Assembly (NCBI GenBank): GCA_021805485.1
Contig: JAJZFF010000252.1
Location: forward strand, 1 to 7,143
From: Pseudomonadota bacterium
GTDB lineage: Bacteria > Pseudomonadota > Alphaproteobacteria > Acetobacterales > Acetobacteraceae
DNA length: 7,143 nt
Direction of reading: 5' to 3'
This document shows, piece after piece, positions 1 to 5,803 of the stretch. The number at the start of each line of letters is the position of its first letter. Position 1 is the first letter of the stretch. A program made the translations under genes and the position numbers. Below the pieces are notes generated by a model. It was not told where the DNA came from. It saw only the letters and a program-made list of their open reading frames with translations, and made no database searches.

Positions 1-530
1 ACCGGGTGATCCGCGCGCTGGCGATCCTGCATCGGCGCGGCCTCGGCTCGCACGACCTGCTGATCGCCGGCAGCGGCGCGGAGGAGCCGCGGTTGCGCAG
101 GCTCGCGGCGTCGCTCGGGCTGGGCGCGCGGGTGCGGTTTGCGGGCAGCATTCCGCAGGAAGAGTTGCCCGCCTATTATTCCGGCGCGGATCTTCTCGTG
201 CTGGCGTCGAGCCGGGAAGGCTGGGCCAATGTGCTGCTCGAATCGATGGCGTGCGGCACGCCGGTCGTCGCCTCGCCGGCGCCGGGAAATGCCGAGGTCG
301 TGCGCGATCCGGCGGCGGGACGTGTGGCCGCGGCGCACACGCCGGAGGCCCTGGCCGATGCGATCCTGACACTGCTCTCATCCCCGCCCGATCGCGCGGC
401 GACGGCGGGTTTTGCCGCAGGGCACGACTGGCGGAGCATCAGCCTCGGCCAGGCCCGGATTTTCGAGACCGTTCTGGCGCGGCGCGGCGCGCCCGCCGCC
501 GCGCCGGTCGAACAGACGGCCTGCGCATGA
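1..530 (+). CDS. Glycosyltransferase family 4 (GT-B fold), C-terminal part only
   Basis: The gene enters from the left edge (reading frame begins at base 3) and stops at TGA 528-530, so only about the last 175 residues are visible. They form the nucleotide-sugar-binding Rossmann half of a GT-B glycosyltransferase: a LLIAGSG strand-loop, the RVRFAGSIP segment, a YYSGADLLVLAS stretch, and the EX7E signature REGWANVLLESMACGTPVVAS, whose two glutamates are encoded at 216-218 and 240-242. In GT4 enzymes these glutamates contact the donor nucleotide sugar. The last 20 or so residues are Ala/Pro-rich and look like a disordered tail. The likely role is adding a sugar to the lipid-linked EPS repeat at the cytoplasmic face of the inner membrane; donor and acceptor cannot be told from sequence. 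Its position upstream of XrtA-type EPS genes supports this, but the 485-base gap suggests it ends a separate transcription unit. The true start is outside the window. Confidence 0.9.
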   Translation, partial: RVIRALAILHRRGLGSHDLLIAGSGAEEPRLRRLAASLGLGARVRFAGSIPQEELPAYYSGADLLVLASSREGWANVLLESMACGTPVVASPAPGNAEVVRDPAAGRVAAAHTPEALADAILTLLSSPPDRAATAGFAAGHDWRSISLGQARIFETVLARRGAPAAAPVEQTACA

Positions 531-601
531 GGGGCTGGATGACGATGCGCCGGGCCATGGCCGCTTCTTCATGGCCTTCGGCGAATGGTCGCCACGACGC
601 G

Positions 602-616
602 AATTTGACACAAATT
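602..616. repeat. Short perfect dyad over the -35 hexamer (operator-like)
   Basis: AATTTG (602-607) and CAAATT (611-616) are perfect inverted 6-base arms around the 3-base centre ACA. The 15-base dyad contains the TTGACA hexamer, so a protein bound here would block or reshape -35 recognition. The half-site recurs at 681-686. Which regulator might bind is not evident. Confidence 0.35.
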
Positions 617-637
617 TAGAATGAATGCCGATATGAT
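605..637 (+). promoter_or_regulatory. Candidate sigma-70 promoter for the EPS operon
   Basis: TTGACA at 605-610 matches the -35 consensus exactly and sits at the start of the only AT-rich stretch in the window. The -10 element is less clear. TATGAT at 632-637 is a good hexamer but lies 21 bases away, longer than the usual 17. GATATG at 630-635 has a 19-base spacer but a poorer match. The off-optimal spacing could mean an activator is needed, or that the true promoter is elsewhere in the AT-rich block (a second TATGAT is at 654-659). The -35 lies within an inverted repeat, consistent with regulation. Position upstream of the six-gene train supports the assignment. Confidence 0.35.
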
Positions 638-687
638 GATTTTTATACAGTAATATGATTCAAGTCCAGAAATATGCATAAATTTGT
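610..687. repeat. 9-base inverted repeat flanking the AT-rich promoter core
   Basis: ACAAATTTA at 610-618 is the exact reverse complement of TAAATTTGT at 679-687, with 60 bases of AT-rich sequence between them. The left arm overlaps the right half of the 602-616 dyad, giving three copies of the AATTTG/CAAATT half-site across the promoter region. Such spacing fits two operator sites bridged by DNA looping, but chance is not excluded in AT-rich DNA. Confidence 0.35.
631..676. repeat. Iterated ATATGAT-like motifs
   Basis: ATATGAT occurs at 631-637 and again at 653-659, 22 bases apart (about two helical turns). A partial copy, ATATG, follows at 672-676, 19 bases further on. The copies lie on one DNA face in rough phase within the AT-rich block. 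They may be alternative -10 elements or binding sites; the sequence alone does not decide. Confidence 0.25.
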
Positions 688-769
688 CGCTTTCCCACGT
701 TCGCCGTGCTATGCCCCGAGGGATCGCTTAACCGATTGTCAGGTGCGTATTTCAGCGAGAGAGGTCATT

Positions 770-832
770 TTGAAGAACGTATCAATTCCTGTGTCCGGCG
801 TCAGGGACGCCGATCAGGTCCCCCGTTGCTGA
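770..832 (+). CDS. Possible 20-residue leader peptide / small ORF
   Basis: A TTG codon at 770-772 opens 20 codons ending at TGA 830-832, giving MKNVSIPVSGVRDADQVPRC. The case for translation is a purine-rich Shine-Dalgarno, GAGAGAGG at 757-764, ending 5 bases before the TTG; this is the best ribosome-binding site in the whole intergenic region. The peptide has no signal sequence, no run of one amino acid typical of an attenuator, and no family I recognise. After the stop, the same frame stays open from 833 to the TGA at 962-964 and includes a GTG at 842 whose product begins VSIPVS, repeating the VSIPVS of the first ORF. It could be a regulatory upstream ORF, a remnant of a longer gene broken by the TGA, or chance. 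Confidence 0.3.
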   Translation: MKNVSIPVSGVRDADQVPRC

Positions 833-902
833 CCGGCCCGCGTGAGCATCCCCGTGTCTCCTTCCGTAAACAGCCGTGAACCGGGTCTGGCGCTGGTCGT
901 CG

Positions 903-964
903 CGCCCTGCGGCGAAGGGCGGATGCGCGGGCCCGGCCCGGAATTTTCATCACCGCCCCGATGA
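903..964 (+). promoter_or_regulatory. Three tandem short stem-loops in the leader
   Basis: Three perfect short dyads follow each other: CGCCCT 903-908 with AGGGCG 916-921 (7-base loop), CGGGC 928-932 with GCCCG 936-940 (3-base loop), and TCATC 947-951 with GATGA 960-964 (8-base loop). The second is followed by GAATTTTC, a weak terminator-like tail with only four T residues. They could form a structured 5' leader or weak attenuator before the export gene, but 5-6 bp stems are common by chance at this GC content. Confidence 0.22.
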
Positions 965-998
965 CCGTTTGACGCGCCGCCCGGGATTTTTGACCGGC

Positions 999-1004
999 AA
1001 GGAG
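999..1004 (+). promoter_or_regulatory. Ribosome-binding site of the export lipoprotein gene
   Basis: AAGGAG lies 11 bases before the ATG at 1016, a strong core at a slightly long distance. It supports that ATG as the start over the other-frame TTG at 1006. The downstream signal peptide begins directly from this ATG. Confidence 0.6.
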
Positions 1005-1015
1005 ATTGCAAGCCT

Positions 1016-1657
1016 ATGAATTCAGATCGTTCCCGGTGGATTTTTCGCCACAAGGCAGCCCTGTCGCTGCTGTTCATGGCCGCGCTAGGCCTGGGACTGG
1101 CCAGCTGCGCGGCGCCGCCGGCGCCGAAAGTGCCGACCGTCGAGAGCCCGAACCCGACCTACCGGATCGGCCCGGGCGACGTGTTGAGCGTGTTCGTCTA
1201 TGGCTCGCCCGATCTCTCGGAGGCCGCCGTCCCGGTGCGGCCGGACGGACGGTTCTCGATCCCGCTCGTGCAGAACATCCGCGCGGCCGGCAAGACGCCC
1301 CTGCAACTGCAGAACGACATCGCCGGGCGGCTGAAAAGCTACGTCAAGAATCCCAACGTCACGGTGATCGTCAAAAGCTTTCACGGCGCGCTCGGCAGCG
1401 ACATCAGGGTCATCGGCGCCGGCAAGCCGCGCGCGATTCCCTACGTCAACGGCATGACCATGCTCGACCTGATGACCGAGATCGGCGGCGTGCCCCGCTT
1501 CGGCCTGGCCAATGGCGCCTTCATCATCCGCCGCACCGGCGGGCATGACGTGAAGATCCCGGTCGCCCTCGGCGCGCTGCTGAACCAGGGCGACCTGAAG
1601 CAGAATGTCACCCTGCAGCCGGGTGACATCGTCGTCATCCCGCGCAGCCTGTTCTGA
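1016..1657 (+). CDS. XrtA-type exopolysaccharide export lipoprotein (Wza-like, Poly_export + SLBB)
   Basis: This 213-residue outer-membrane polysaccharide export (OPX) protein begins with a lipoprotein signal: basic N-terminus, hydrophobic core at about 14-28 and the lipobox L28-A29-S30-C31. It should be lipidated on C31 and sorted to the outer membrane. The Poly_export domain runs from about Y49 (YRIGPGDVLSVFVYG) to about residue 122, with the conserved GDVL and the RPDGRFSIPLV strand. An SLBB-type domain follows from about D129 to the end, closing in PGDIVVIPRSLF, an ending I associate with the XrtA-locus subfamily (TIGR03027-like). It is much shorter than E. coli Wza and lacks the C-terminal amphipathic helix that forms Wza's outer-membrane pore, so the barrel protein encoded downstream may complete the channel (inference). 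It is the first gene of the packed train, and 7 bases separate its stop from the next start. Confidence 0.92.
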   Translation: MNSDRSRWIFRHKAALSLLFMAALGLGLASCAAPPAPKVPTVESPNPTYRIGPGDVLSVFVYGSPDLSEAAVPVRPDGRFSIPLVQNIRAAGKTPLQLQNDIAGRLKSYVKNPNVTVIVKSFHGALGSDIRVIGAGKPRAIPYVNGMTMLDLMTEIGGVPRFGLANGAFIIRRTGGHDVKIPVALGALLNQGDLKQNVTLQPGDIVVIPRSLF

Positions 1658-1664
1658 GCCGCCG

Positions 1665-3146
1665 ATGGAACAGCTGATCGAGACCGGACTGCGGCTGCTC
1701 GCCACCGCCTGGCGCAAGCGGTGGTACGCGCTCGCCACCGCGTGGCTCGTCTGCGCGCTCGGGTGGACGGCGGTGATGCTGCTGCCGCCGAATTTCGAGG
1801 CCAGCGCCCAGCTCTATGTCGCGGCGGACCCGGTGCTGACGCCGCTGCTGCGCGGCATCGCCATCAACGGCAATTCCGAACAGGAATTCAACCTGCTCCG
1901 CCAGACGTTGCTCAGCACCCCCAATCTCCAGCACCTGATCGACCGCGAAGGGCTGCGCGCGCAGGGGCCGGGCGCACGCGAGGCACTGGTGCGCCAGCTG
2001 CGGGCGCGGGTGACCGTGGTGCCGCAGAGCCGCAACCTGTTCACCATCCGCTATGTCGGCCACGATCCGCGCCGCGCCTACAACATCATCGCCGGCCTGG
2101 TGAACATCTATGTCGAGCGCGCGTCGGACCACAACCAGAGCGACATCGACAATGCCGGCAAGTTCCTGCAATCGCAGATCGACTATTTCCACAACCAGCT
2201 GAAATCGCTGGAAGCGCGCCGCGCGGCGTTCCAGGCGAAATATCTCGAACTCCTGCCCGGCAGCGACGGCGTTTCCGCGGTGCATGCATCGGGCGCGCGG
2301 GTCCGCAAGCTCGAAACCGAACTGCAGGACGCCGAGGCCGAGCAGGCGCTGCTGTCCAGCGAACTCGCCAAGACCAAGCCATTGCTGTCGGAAACCCAGG
2401 CCGCCGGCGGCAATGCCGCACTGGCCGCGGCCCTCGCGAATCTCTCGCGGCTGCGGCAGCAATACACCAACAGCTACCCCGGCGTGCAGGCGGCTGAGCG
2501 GCAGGTCAAGGCCCTCGAACACGCGCCGGCCGGCGGCGGCAAGTCCAGCTACAGCGTGCCGGTCGCCAATCCGGTCTACAAGGCGCTGCATCTCGAAATC
2601 CTGCAGACGCAGACCAAGATCCTCGAGACGACCCGTGCGCTGGCGCGTGCCAAGGTCGAGCATGCGAAGCTGACCGCGCTCGCCCGTTCGGCGCCCGGCG
2701 TCGAGGCGAAGTTCATCAACCTCAACCGGAATTACGGCGTCCTGCAGAAGGAATATCAGGACCTGATCAGCCGGCGCGAGGCGATGCGCATCGGCGCCGC
2801 CGCCAATATCGATGCCAACCAGGTGCAGTTGCAGGTGATCAATCCGCCGGTTCTGCCCCGGCTGCCCATCGGTCCGAACCGGCGCCTGTTCCTCGTCGCC
2901 GTGCTGGTCCTCGGCCTCGGAGCCGGGCTCGGCGTCAGCGTCCTGCTCGGCGAACTCGAAGGCCGCGTCAGCTCGGAGGCGGATCTGCGCGGATACGGCA
3001 TTCCGGTGATCGGCCAGATTTCCGATATCTCGCCGCAATCCGGCGTGGTCATGCCGGCGCTGCGCATCGGCATCGGCGGTTCGCTGCTGCTGGGCGTGTT
3101 CGGCGCGCTCTTCATCGCGACGTTCATCATCGGGGGGCTGGGATGA
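1665..3146 (+). CDS. XrtA-type polysaccharide chain-length determinant (Wzz/PCP family)
   Basis: A 493-residue inner-membrane polysaccharide co-polymerase. The frame is open further upstream, but ATG 1665 is chosen because it begins the family-like MEQLIETGLRLLATAWRKRW and falls just after the export gene's stop. Transmembrane segment 1 is at about 22-40. A Wzz-type periplasmic region follows, with the FNLLRQTLLSTPNLQHLI segment and long coiled-coil-prone helices at about 165-400, including YPGVQAAERQVKALE. The P-rich PPVLPRLPIGPNRR motif precedes transmembrane segment 2 (about 406-430). A short loop leads to a third hydrophobic segment at about 467-492. This three-segment arrangement fits the PEP-CTERM-locus subfamily (TIGR03007-like). 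Its role is to set polymer length, working with the ATPase encoded next. No clear Shine-Dalgarno is seen, so translation may be coupled to the upstream gene. Its stop overlaps the next start in ATGA. Confidence 0.92.
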   Translation: MEQLIETGLRLLATAWRKRWYALATAWLVCALGWTAVMLLPPNFEASAQLYVAADPVLTPLLRGIAINGNSEQEFNLLRQTLLSTPNLQHLIDREGLRAQGPGAREALVRQLRARVTVVPQSRNLFTIRYVGHDPRRAYNIIAGLVNIYVERASDHNQSDIDNAGKFLQSQIDYFHNQLKSLEARRAAFQAKYLELLPGSDGVSAVHASGARVRKLETELQDAEAEQALLSSELAKTKPLLSETQAAGGNAALAAALANLSRLRQQYTNSYPGVQAAERQVKALEHAPAGGGKSSYSVPVANPVYKALHLEILQTQTKILETTRALARAKVEHAKLTALARSAPGVEAKFINLNRNYGVLQKEYQDLISRREAMRIGAAANIDANQVQLQVINPPVLPRLPIGPNRRLFLVAVLVLGLGAGLGVSVLLGELEGRVSSEADLRGYGIPVIGQISDISPQSGVVMPALRIGIGGSLLLGVFGALFIATFIIGGLG

Positions 3147-4072
3147 GCCAGAACGACCGTCCGCCGAATTCCGTCCGCAGCCTGGTCGAGCGTCTTGCCG
3201 CCGGGCTGGACGCCGAGGGCATGCCCGTCATCAAATCAGACGGGCCGTCATCATCCTCGCAACCGGCCCGGCAGGCGCCATCCGCCGCCGAGCCGCTCCC
3301 GCTGCGCGCCGCGCGGTTTGCGTCGTCCCTCGCGCCGCGCAATCCGCACCGGCCTGCCGTCGTGTCGCTGGCCCAGCTGGAGGAAAACGGCATGGTCGCC
3401 CTTCGTCGTCATCGTCATGTTGGCGAGGAGTTCAGGATCGTCCGCCACCATGTGCTCGAATACTTCCAGCAGGCGCAGGCGCAGCACGATCCGGTGCGCC
3501 GCAACAACATCGTCCTCGTCACCAGCCCGCGCGACGGCGATGGCAAGAGTTTCGCCGCCCTCAACCTCGCCGGCCTGCTGGCGGAAGGCGGGAACCGCGA
3601 CATCGTGCTCGTCGATGCCGATTTCGGCGGCGCCTCGCTGACCGCGCATTTCGGCCTTGCGGAGTCGCCCGGCCTTCTCGAATTCGGCGACTCGCCCCGG
3701 CAACTCGCCGGATCGATCCCGCTCGGCACCGCGATCGACCGGCTGGTGTTCATTCCCGTCGGCGGCTCGGCCGATGCCGAAGCCCGCACCGCTCTGGCCG
3801 CCCAGCGGCATGTCCGCAGCCTGGCCAGCGCGGTGGCCGACAGCTACGAGGACGCGATCATCGTGGTCGATGCCCCGGCCTGCCTGACCAGGAGCGACGC
3901 CACCGAAATCTCCGCGATCGCCGGGCAGGCGATTCTGGTGGTGCAGGCCGGGCAGACGCGCCGCGCCGAAATCGAGCAGTCGCTCGACCTGCTCGATTCC
4001 TGCCCGCAACTCAGCCTGCTGCTGAACCGCGCGGCGAGGCGCCGGCGCGGCCTGTTCGCCAGAAAGGGCTGA
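3143..4072 (+). CDS. XrtA-associated BY-kinase-like ATPase (CpsD/CapB-like), divergent
   Basis: A 309-residue cytoplasmic P-loop protein of the bacterial tyrosine autokinase/MinD-like group (TIGR03018-like), starting at an ATG that overlaps the previous stop. The first 80 or so residues are polar and Pro/Ser-rich. E95-x-x-R98-x-x-R101 matches the EX2RX2R oligomerisation motif of BY-kinases. Walker A is TSPRDGDGKS (127-136, K135), Walker A' is VLVDADFGG (155-163, D158 and D160), and Walker B is IIVVDAPA (239-246, D243). The family role is ATP-dependent cycling of oligomerisation with the Wzz-like partner to control EPS length. Oddities: the usual PGEGK is DGDGK, the Arg residues after DAD are replaced by Gly-Gly, and the C-terminus is basic (RAARRRRGLFARKG) with no tyrosine cluster. 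The whole protein has only two tyrosines (Y107, Y235). Autokinase activity is therefore uncertain; it could act as an ATPase regulator. Confidence 0.85.
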   Translation: MSQNDRPPNSVRSLVERLAAGLDAEGMPVIKSDGPSSSSQPARQAPSAAEPLPLRAARFASSLAPRNPHRPAVVSLAQLEENGMVALRRHRHVGEEFRIVRHHVLEYFQQAQAQHDPVRRNNIVLVTSPRDGDGKSFAALNLAGLLAEGGNRDIVLVDADFGGASLTAHFGLAESPGLLEFGDSPRQLAGSIPLGTAIDRLVFIPVGGSADAEARTALAAQRHVRSLASAVADSYEDAIIVVDAPACLTRSDATEISAIAGQAILVVQAGQTRRAEIEQSLDLLDSCPQLSLLLNRAARRRRGLFARKG

Positions 4073-4076
4073 CAAG

Positions 4077-5801
4077 TTGTCGGCGCCATTGCTCCCGCGC
4101 ACCCGCACCCTGCGCCTGGCCCTGCTGCTCGTGCCGGCACTGATCGCGCGGCAAGGGCGGGCGGTCGCTCAGGCCACGAGCGACGCGGCCGCGTCGCCAT
4201 CGTCGTCGTCATCGTCATCGTCATCGTCCGCCGGCGTGCCGGACTCGTCGATGACCAGTGCGGCGCCGTTCGGCACGGCGGTGCGTCTCGGCGCGCTGCC
4301 GAGCCCGTTCGCCTCGTCCGGCGGGCTCGAAGGCCCGGCGCCGCTGCCGAGGGGGCTGCAATTCACCCCCTCGATCGGCCTGTCGGAAGAAGCCATCGTT
4401 GGCGGATTTCCGAAATACTACGGTTTCAACAACGAATTCATCACCAGCCTGACGCCGGGCCTGCGCGTCGTCGGCACCGCGCCGATCGGGCGGGTGTCGC
4501 TCGACTATCGGCCGCAGCTCGAACTCTACGCGCGCGAGAGCCGGGATACCGGCATCAGCCAGTCGCTGAACGGCAGCTTCGAGACCCAGCTGATTCCCGG
4601 CCGGCTCGACCTCAGTGCCAGCGCCTTTCTGACCCAGCAGGCGACGGAAGGCGGCCTGGCGCCCGGCGGTTCCGCCGCCATCGCGCCGAACGCGCGCACC
4701 ACCACGCAGAGCTACCTGGTCAGCCCGCATTACCGCTACAGGTTTCGCGGGCTGGGCAGGCTCGATCTCGTCTATCAGGCCCAGTACACGCGCCAGACCG
4801 GCAACAGCGCCGCGCTGTCCGGCAGCCAGCTTCCCTATTTCGTGCCCAACGACGTCTTTTCCCAGACCGGCAGCGCGCAGTTCACCACGGTGCCGCTCTT
4901 CCCCGCGCTCGACGATGTCGTGCTGGTCACCGCCTCGCAGGATACCGGCACCGGCGTGCTGGACGGATCGAGCCAGATGCGGGCCGAGGACCGCGTCCGC
5001 TACGCCTTCCTGCCGCAGGAATTTCTCATCGTTTCCGGCGGCTACGAAAATCTCCGCTACCAGGGTATTCCGCCGACCCGTATCGCCGACGCGGTCTGGA
5101 GCGTCGGCCTGCATCTGCATCCGCGTCGCGACGTCGATATCCGTCTGGCCTATCGCCACCGCGACGGGTTCGACTCCCCCTATCTGCGCGCGACCCTGCA
5201 ACTGACGCCGCGCACCACGCTATCAGCCAGTTATTCGGAAACGCTGGCCACCCAGGCCCAGTCGATCGCGGCCAACCTCGCCGGCAGCACGGTGACCGTC
5301 GGCGGCCAGACCGTCGCCACCGGCACGCAGGTGCCGCTGCTGCTGACCAATAACAGCCTCAGCGTCCAGTCGGGCCTGTTCCGCAGCCGCCAGTTCTCGA
5401 TCGCGACCGTCACGCGCTGGTCGCGCGACCGCCTCTCGCTCAACCTCGTGCGCAGCGACGAAAGCCTGGTCGCCAACGCGCCCGGCACGTCCGGCTTTTC
5501 GCAGCGCAGCCTGTCGGCGTCGGCCACGTTTTCGCATCAGCTCACGCGAAGCGCGACGGTCAGCGCCTATTTCGACTACAGCACGCTCGACACGCCGCAG
5601 GGCGGAGCGCTCGCCGGCCTCGGCCAGCGCCCGGTCTATACCGGCGCGCTGACCGGAAGTTATCGAACCGCCAACCGGCTCGAATTCGACCTGCAGCTCG
5701 CGGTCACCAATACATCGCTCAACGGCTACGGCGTTTCGCCCGGCATCGGCGGCAACGGGGTGCAGGCGAGCATCACCTTCGGCGTGCAGAAGGTATTCTG
5801 A
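4077..5801 (+). CDS. PEP-CTERM system-associated outer-membrane beta-barrel protein (TIGR03016-like)
   Basis: A 574-residue exported protein. TTG 4077 is chosen as start because it lies 4 bases after the previous stop, has GAAAGGG at 4062-4068 as Shine-Dalgarno, and is the only nearby start that includes the signal peptide: basic region with R8, R10 and R13, hydrophobic core about 14-24, and A-x-A cleavage options after A31 or A33. The next in-frame ATG (about 4251) would remove the signal. A run of ten serines (S42-S51) forms a linker. From about residue 95 to the end the chain has alternating polar/hydrophobic strands with frequent Tyr, Arg and short turns, and it ends in SITFGVQKVF with a terminal Phe, the typical recognition signal for barrel insertion. 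Size, position between kinase and ExeA-like ATPase, and barrel features fit TIGR03016. Function is not established for the family; a role as an outer-membrane conduit or anchor for the polymer is inference. Confidence 0.8.
   Translation: MSAPLLPRTRTLRLALLLVPALIARQGRAVAQATSDAAASPSSSSSSSSSSAGVPDSSMTSAAPFGTAVRLGALPSPFASSGGLEGPAPLPRGLQFTPSIGLSEEAIVGGFPKYYGFNNEFITSLTPGLRVVGTAPIGRVSLDYRPQLELYARESRDTGISQSLNGSFETQLIPGRLDLSASAFLTQQATEGGLAPGGSAAIAPNARTTTQSYLVSPHYRYRFRGLGRLDLVYQAQYTRQTGNSAALSGSQLPYFVPNDVFSQTGSAQFTTVPLFPALDDVVLVTASQDTGTGVLDGSSQMRAEDRVRYAFLPQEFLIVSGGYENLRYQGIPPTRIADAVWSVGLHLHPRRDVDIRLAYRHRDGFDSPYLRATLQLTPRTTLSASYSETLATQAQSIAANLAGSTVTVGGQTVATGTQVPLLLTNNSLSVQSGLFRSRQFSIATVTRWSRDRLSLNLVRSDESLVANAPGTSGFSQRSLSASATFSHQLTRSATVSAYFDYSTLDTPQGGALAGLGQRPVYTGALTGSYRTANRLEFDLQLAVTNTSLNGYGVSPGIGGNGVQASITFGVQKVF
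4200..4229 (+). repeat. Serine-codon tract with TCGTCA hexamer repeats
   Basis: Ten consecutive serine codons, with three exact TCGTCA units from 4206 followed by another TCG. It encodes the Ser10 linker between the signal peptide and the barrel. Repeats in 3- or 6-base units would change linker length without breaking the frame if slippage occurs. A 16-base part (4203-4218) also occurs at 3403-3418 in another reading context. Confidence 0.7.
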
Positions 5802-5803
5802 GC

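Larger units (their letters stand above)
531..1015. other. Long intergenic/leader region upstream of the EPS operon
   Basis: No gene of ordinary size is supported here. Composition changes sharply: 601-680 is about 72% A+T, while the flanking genes are strongly GC-rich. Reading left to right there is a small dyad after the glycosyltransferase stop (GGCGA 580-584 with TCGCC 589-593, no T-run), then a TTGACA hexamer inside inverted repeats, then repeated ATATGAT motifs. A possible 20-codon ORF with a good Shine-Dalgarno follows (770-832), then a second in-frame open stretch (842-964), three short GC-rich dyads (903-964) and the ribosome-binding site of the export gene. The layout is what one expects of a promoter with a 5' leader of roughly 350 bases, but the transcription start is not known. 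Confidence 0.6.

Noticed and set aside
553..576. GGCCAT/ATGGCC inverted repeat after the glycosyltransferase stop as a terminator
   Set aside because: The loop is 12 bases and no T-run follows, so a rho-independent terminator is not supported.
815..830. Sigma-54-like AGGTCCCCCGTTGCT in the leader
   Set aside because: The spacing between GG and GC is one base short, and the flanks match poorly.
918..927. GGCGGATG resembling the ops element (GGCGGTAG) of RfaH-controlled polysaccharide operons
   Set aside because: It does not match the consensus fully, and RfaH/ops control is known from gammaproteobacteria, which this window does not resemble.
814..1077. An 87-codon minus-strand ORF across the leader region
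   Set aside because: No recognisable family; the N-terminal part is antisense to the lipoprotein signal sequence, and no ribosome-binding site stands out.
1006..1548. A 180-codon + strand ORF starting at TTG 1006, overlapping the export lipoprotein gene
   Set aside because: It is Arg/Ala/Pro-rich with no recognisable domain. The frame starting at 1016 has a lipobox, Poly_export and SLBB features.
1635..3038. A 467-codon minus-strand ORF opposite the chain-length gene
   Set aside because: Long antisense open frames are common in GC-rich coding DNA. The product has the low-information composition of a shadow, while the + strand shows clear Wzz features.
3251..4108. A 285-codon minus-strand ORF opposite the kinase-like gene
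   Set aside because: No domain or plausible start signal. It mirrors the codon pattern of the + strand gene, which has Walker motifs.
3403..4218. A 16-base identical sequence at 3403-3418 and 4203-4218
   Set aside because: It is low-complexity TCG/TCA repeat, read in different frames (Arg/His versus Ser), so chance is the simplest explanation.
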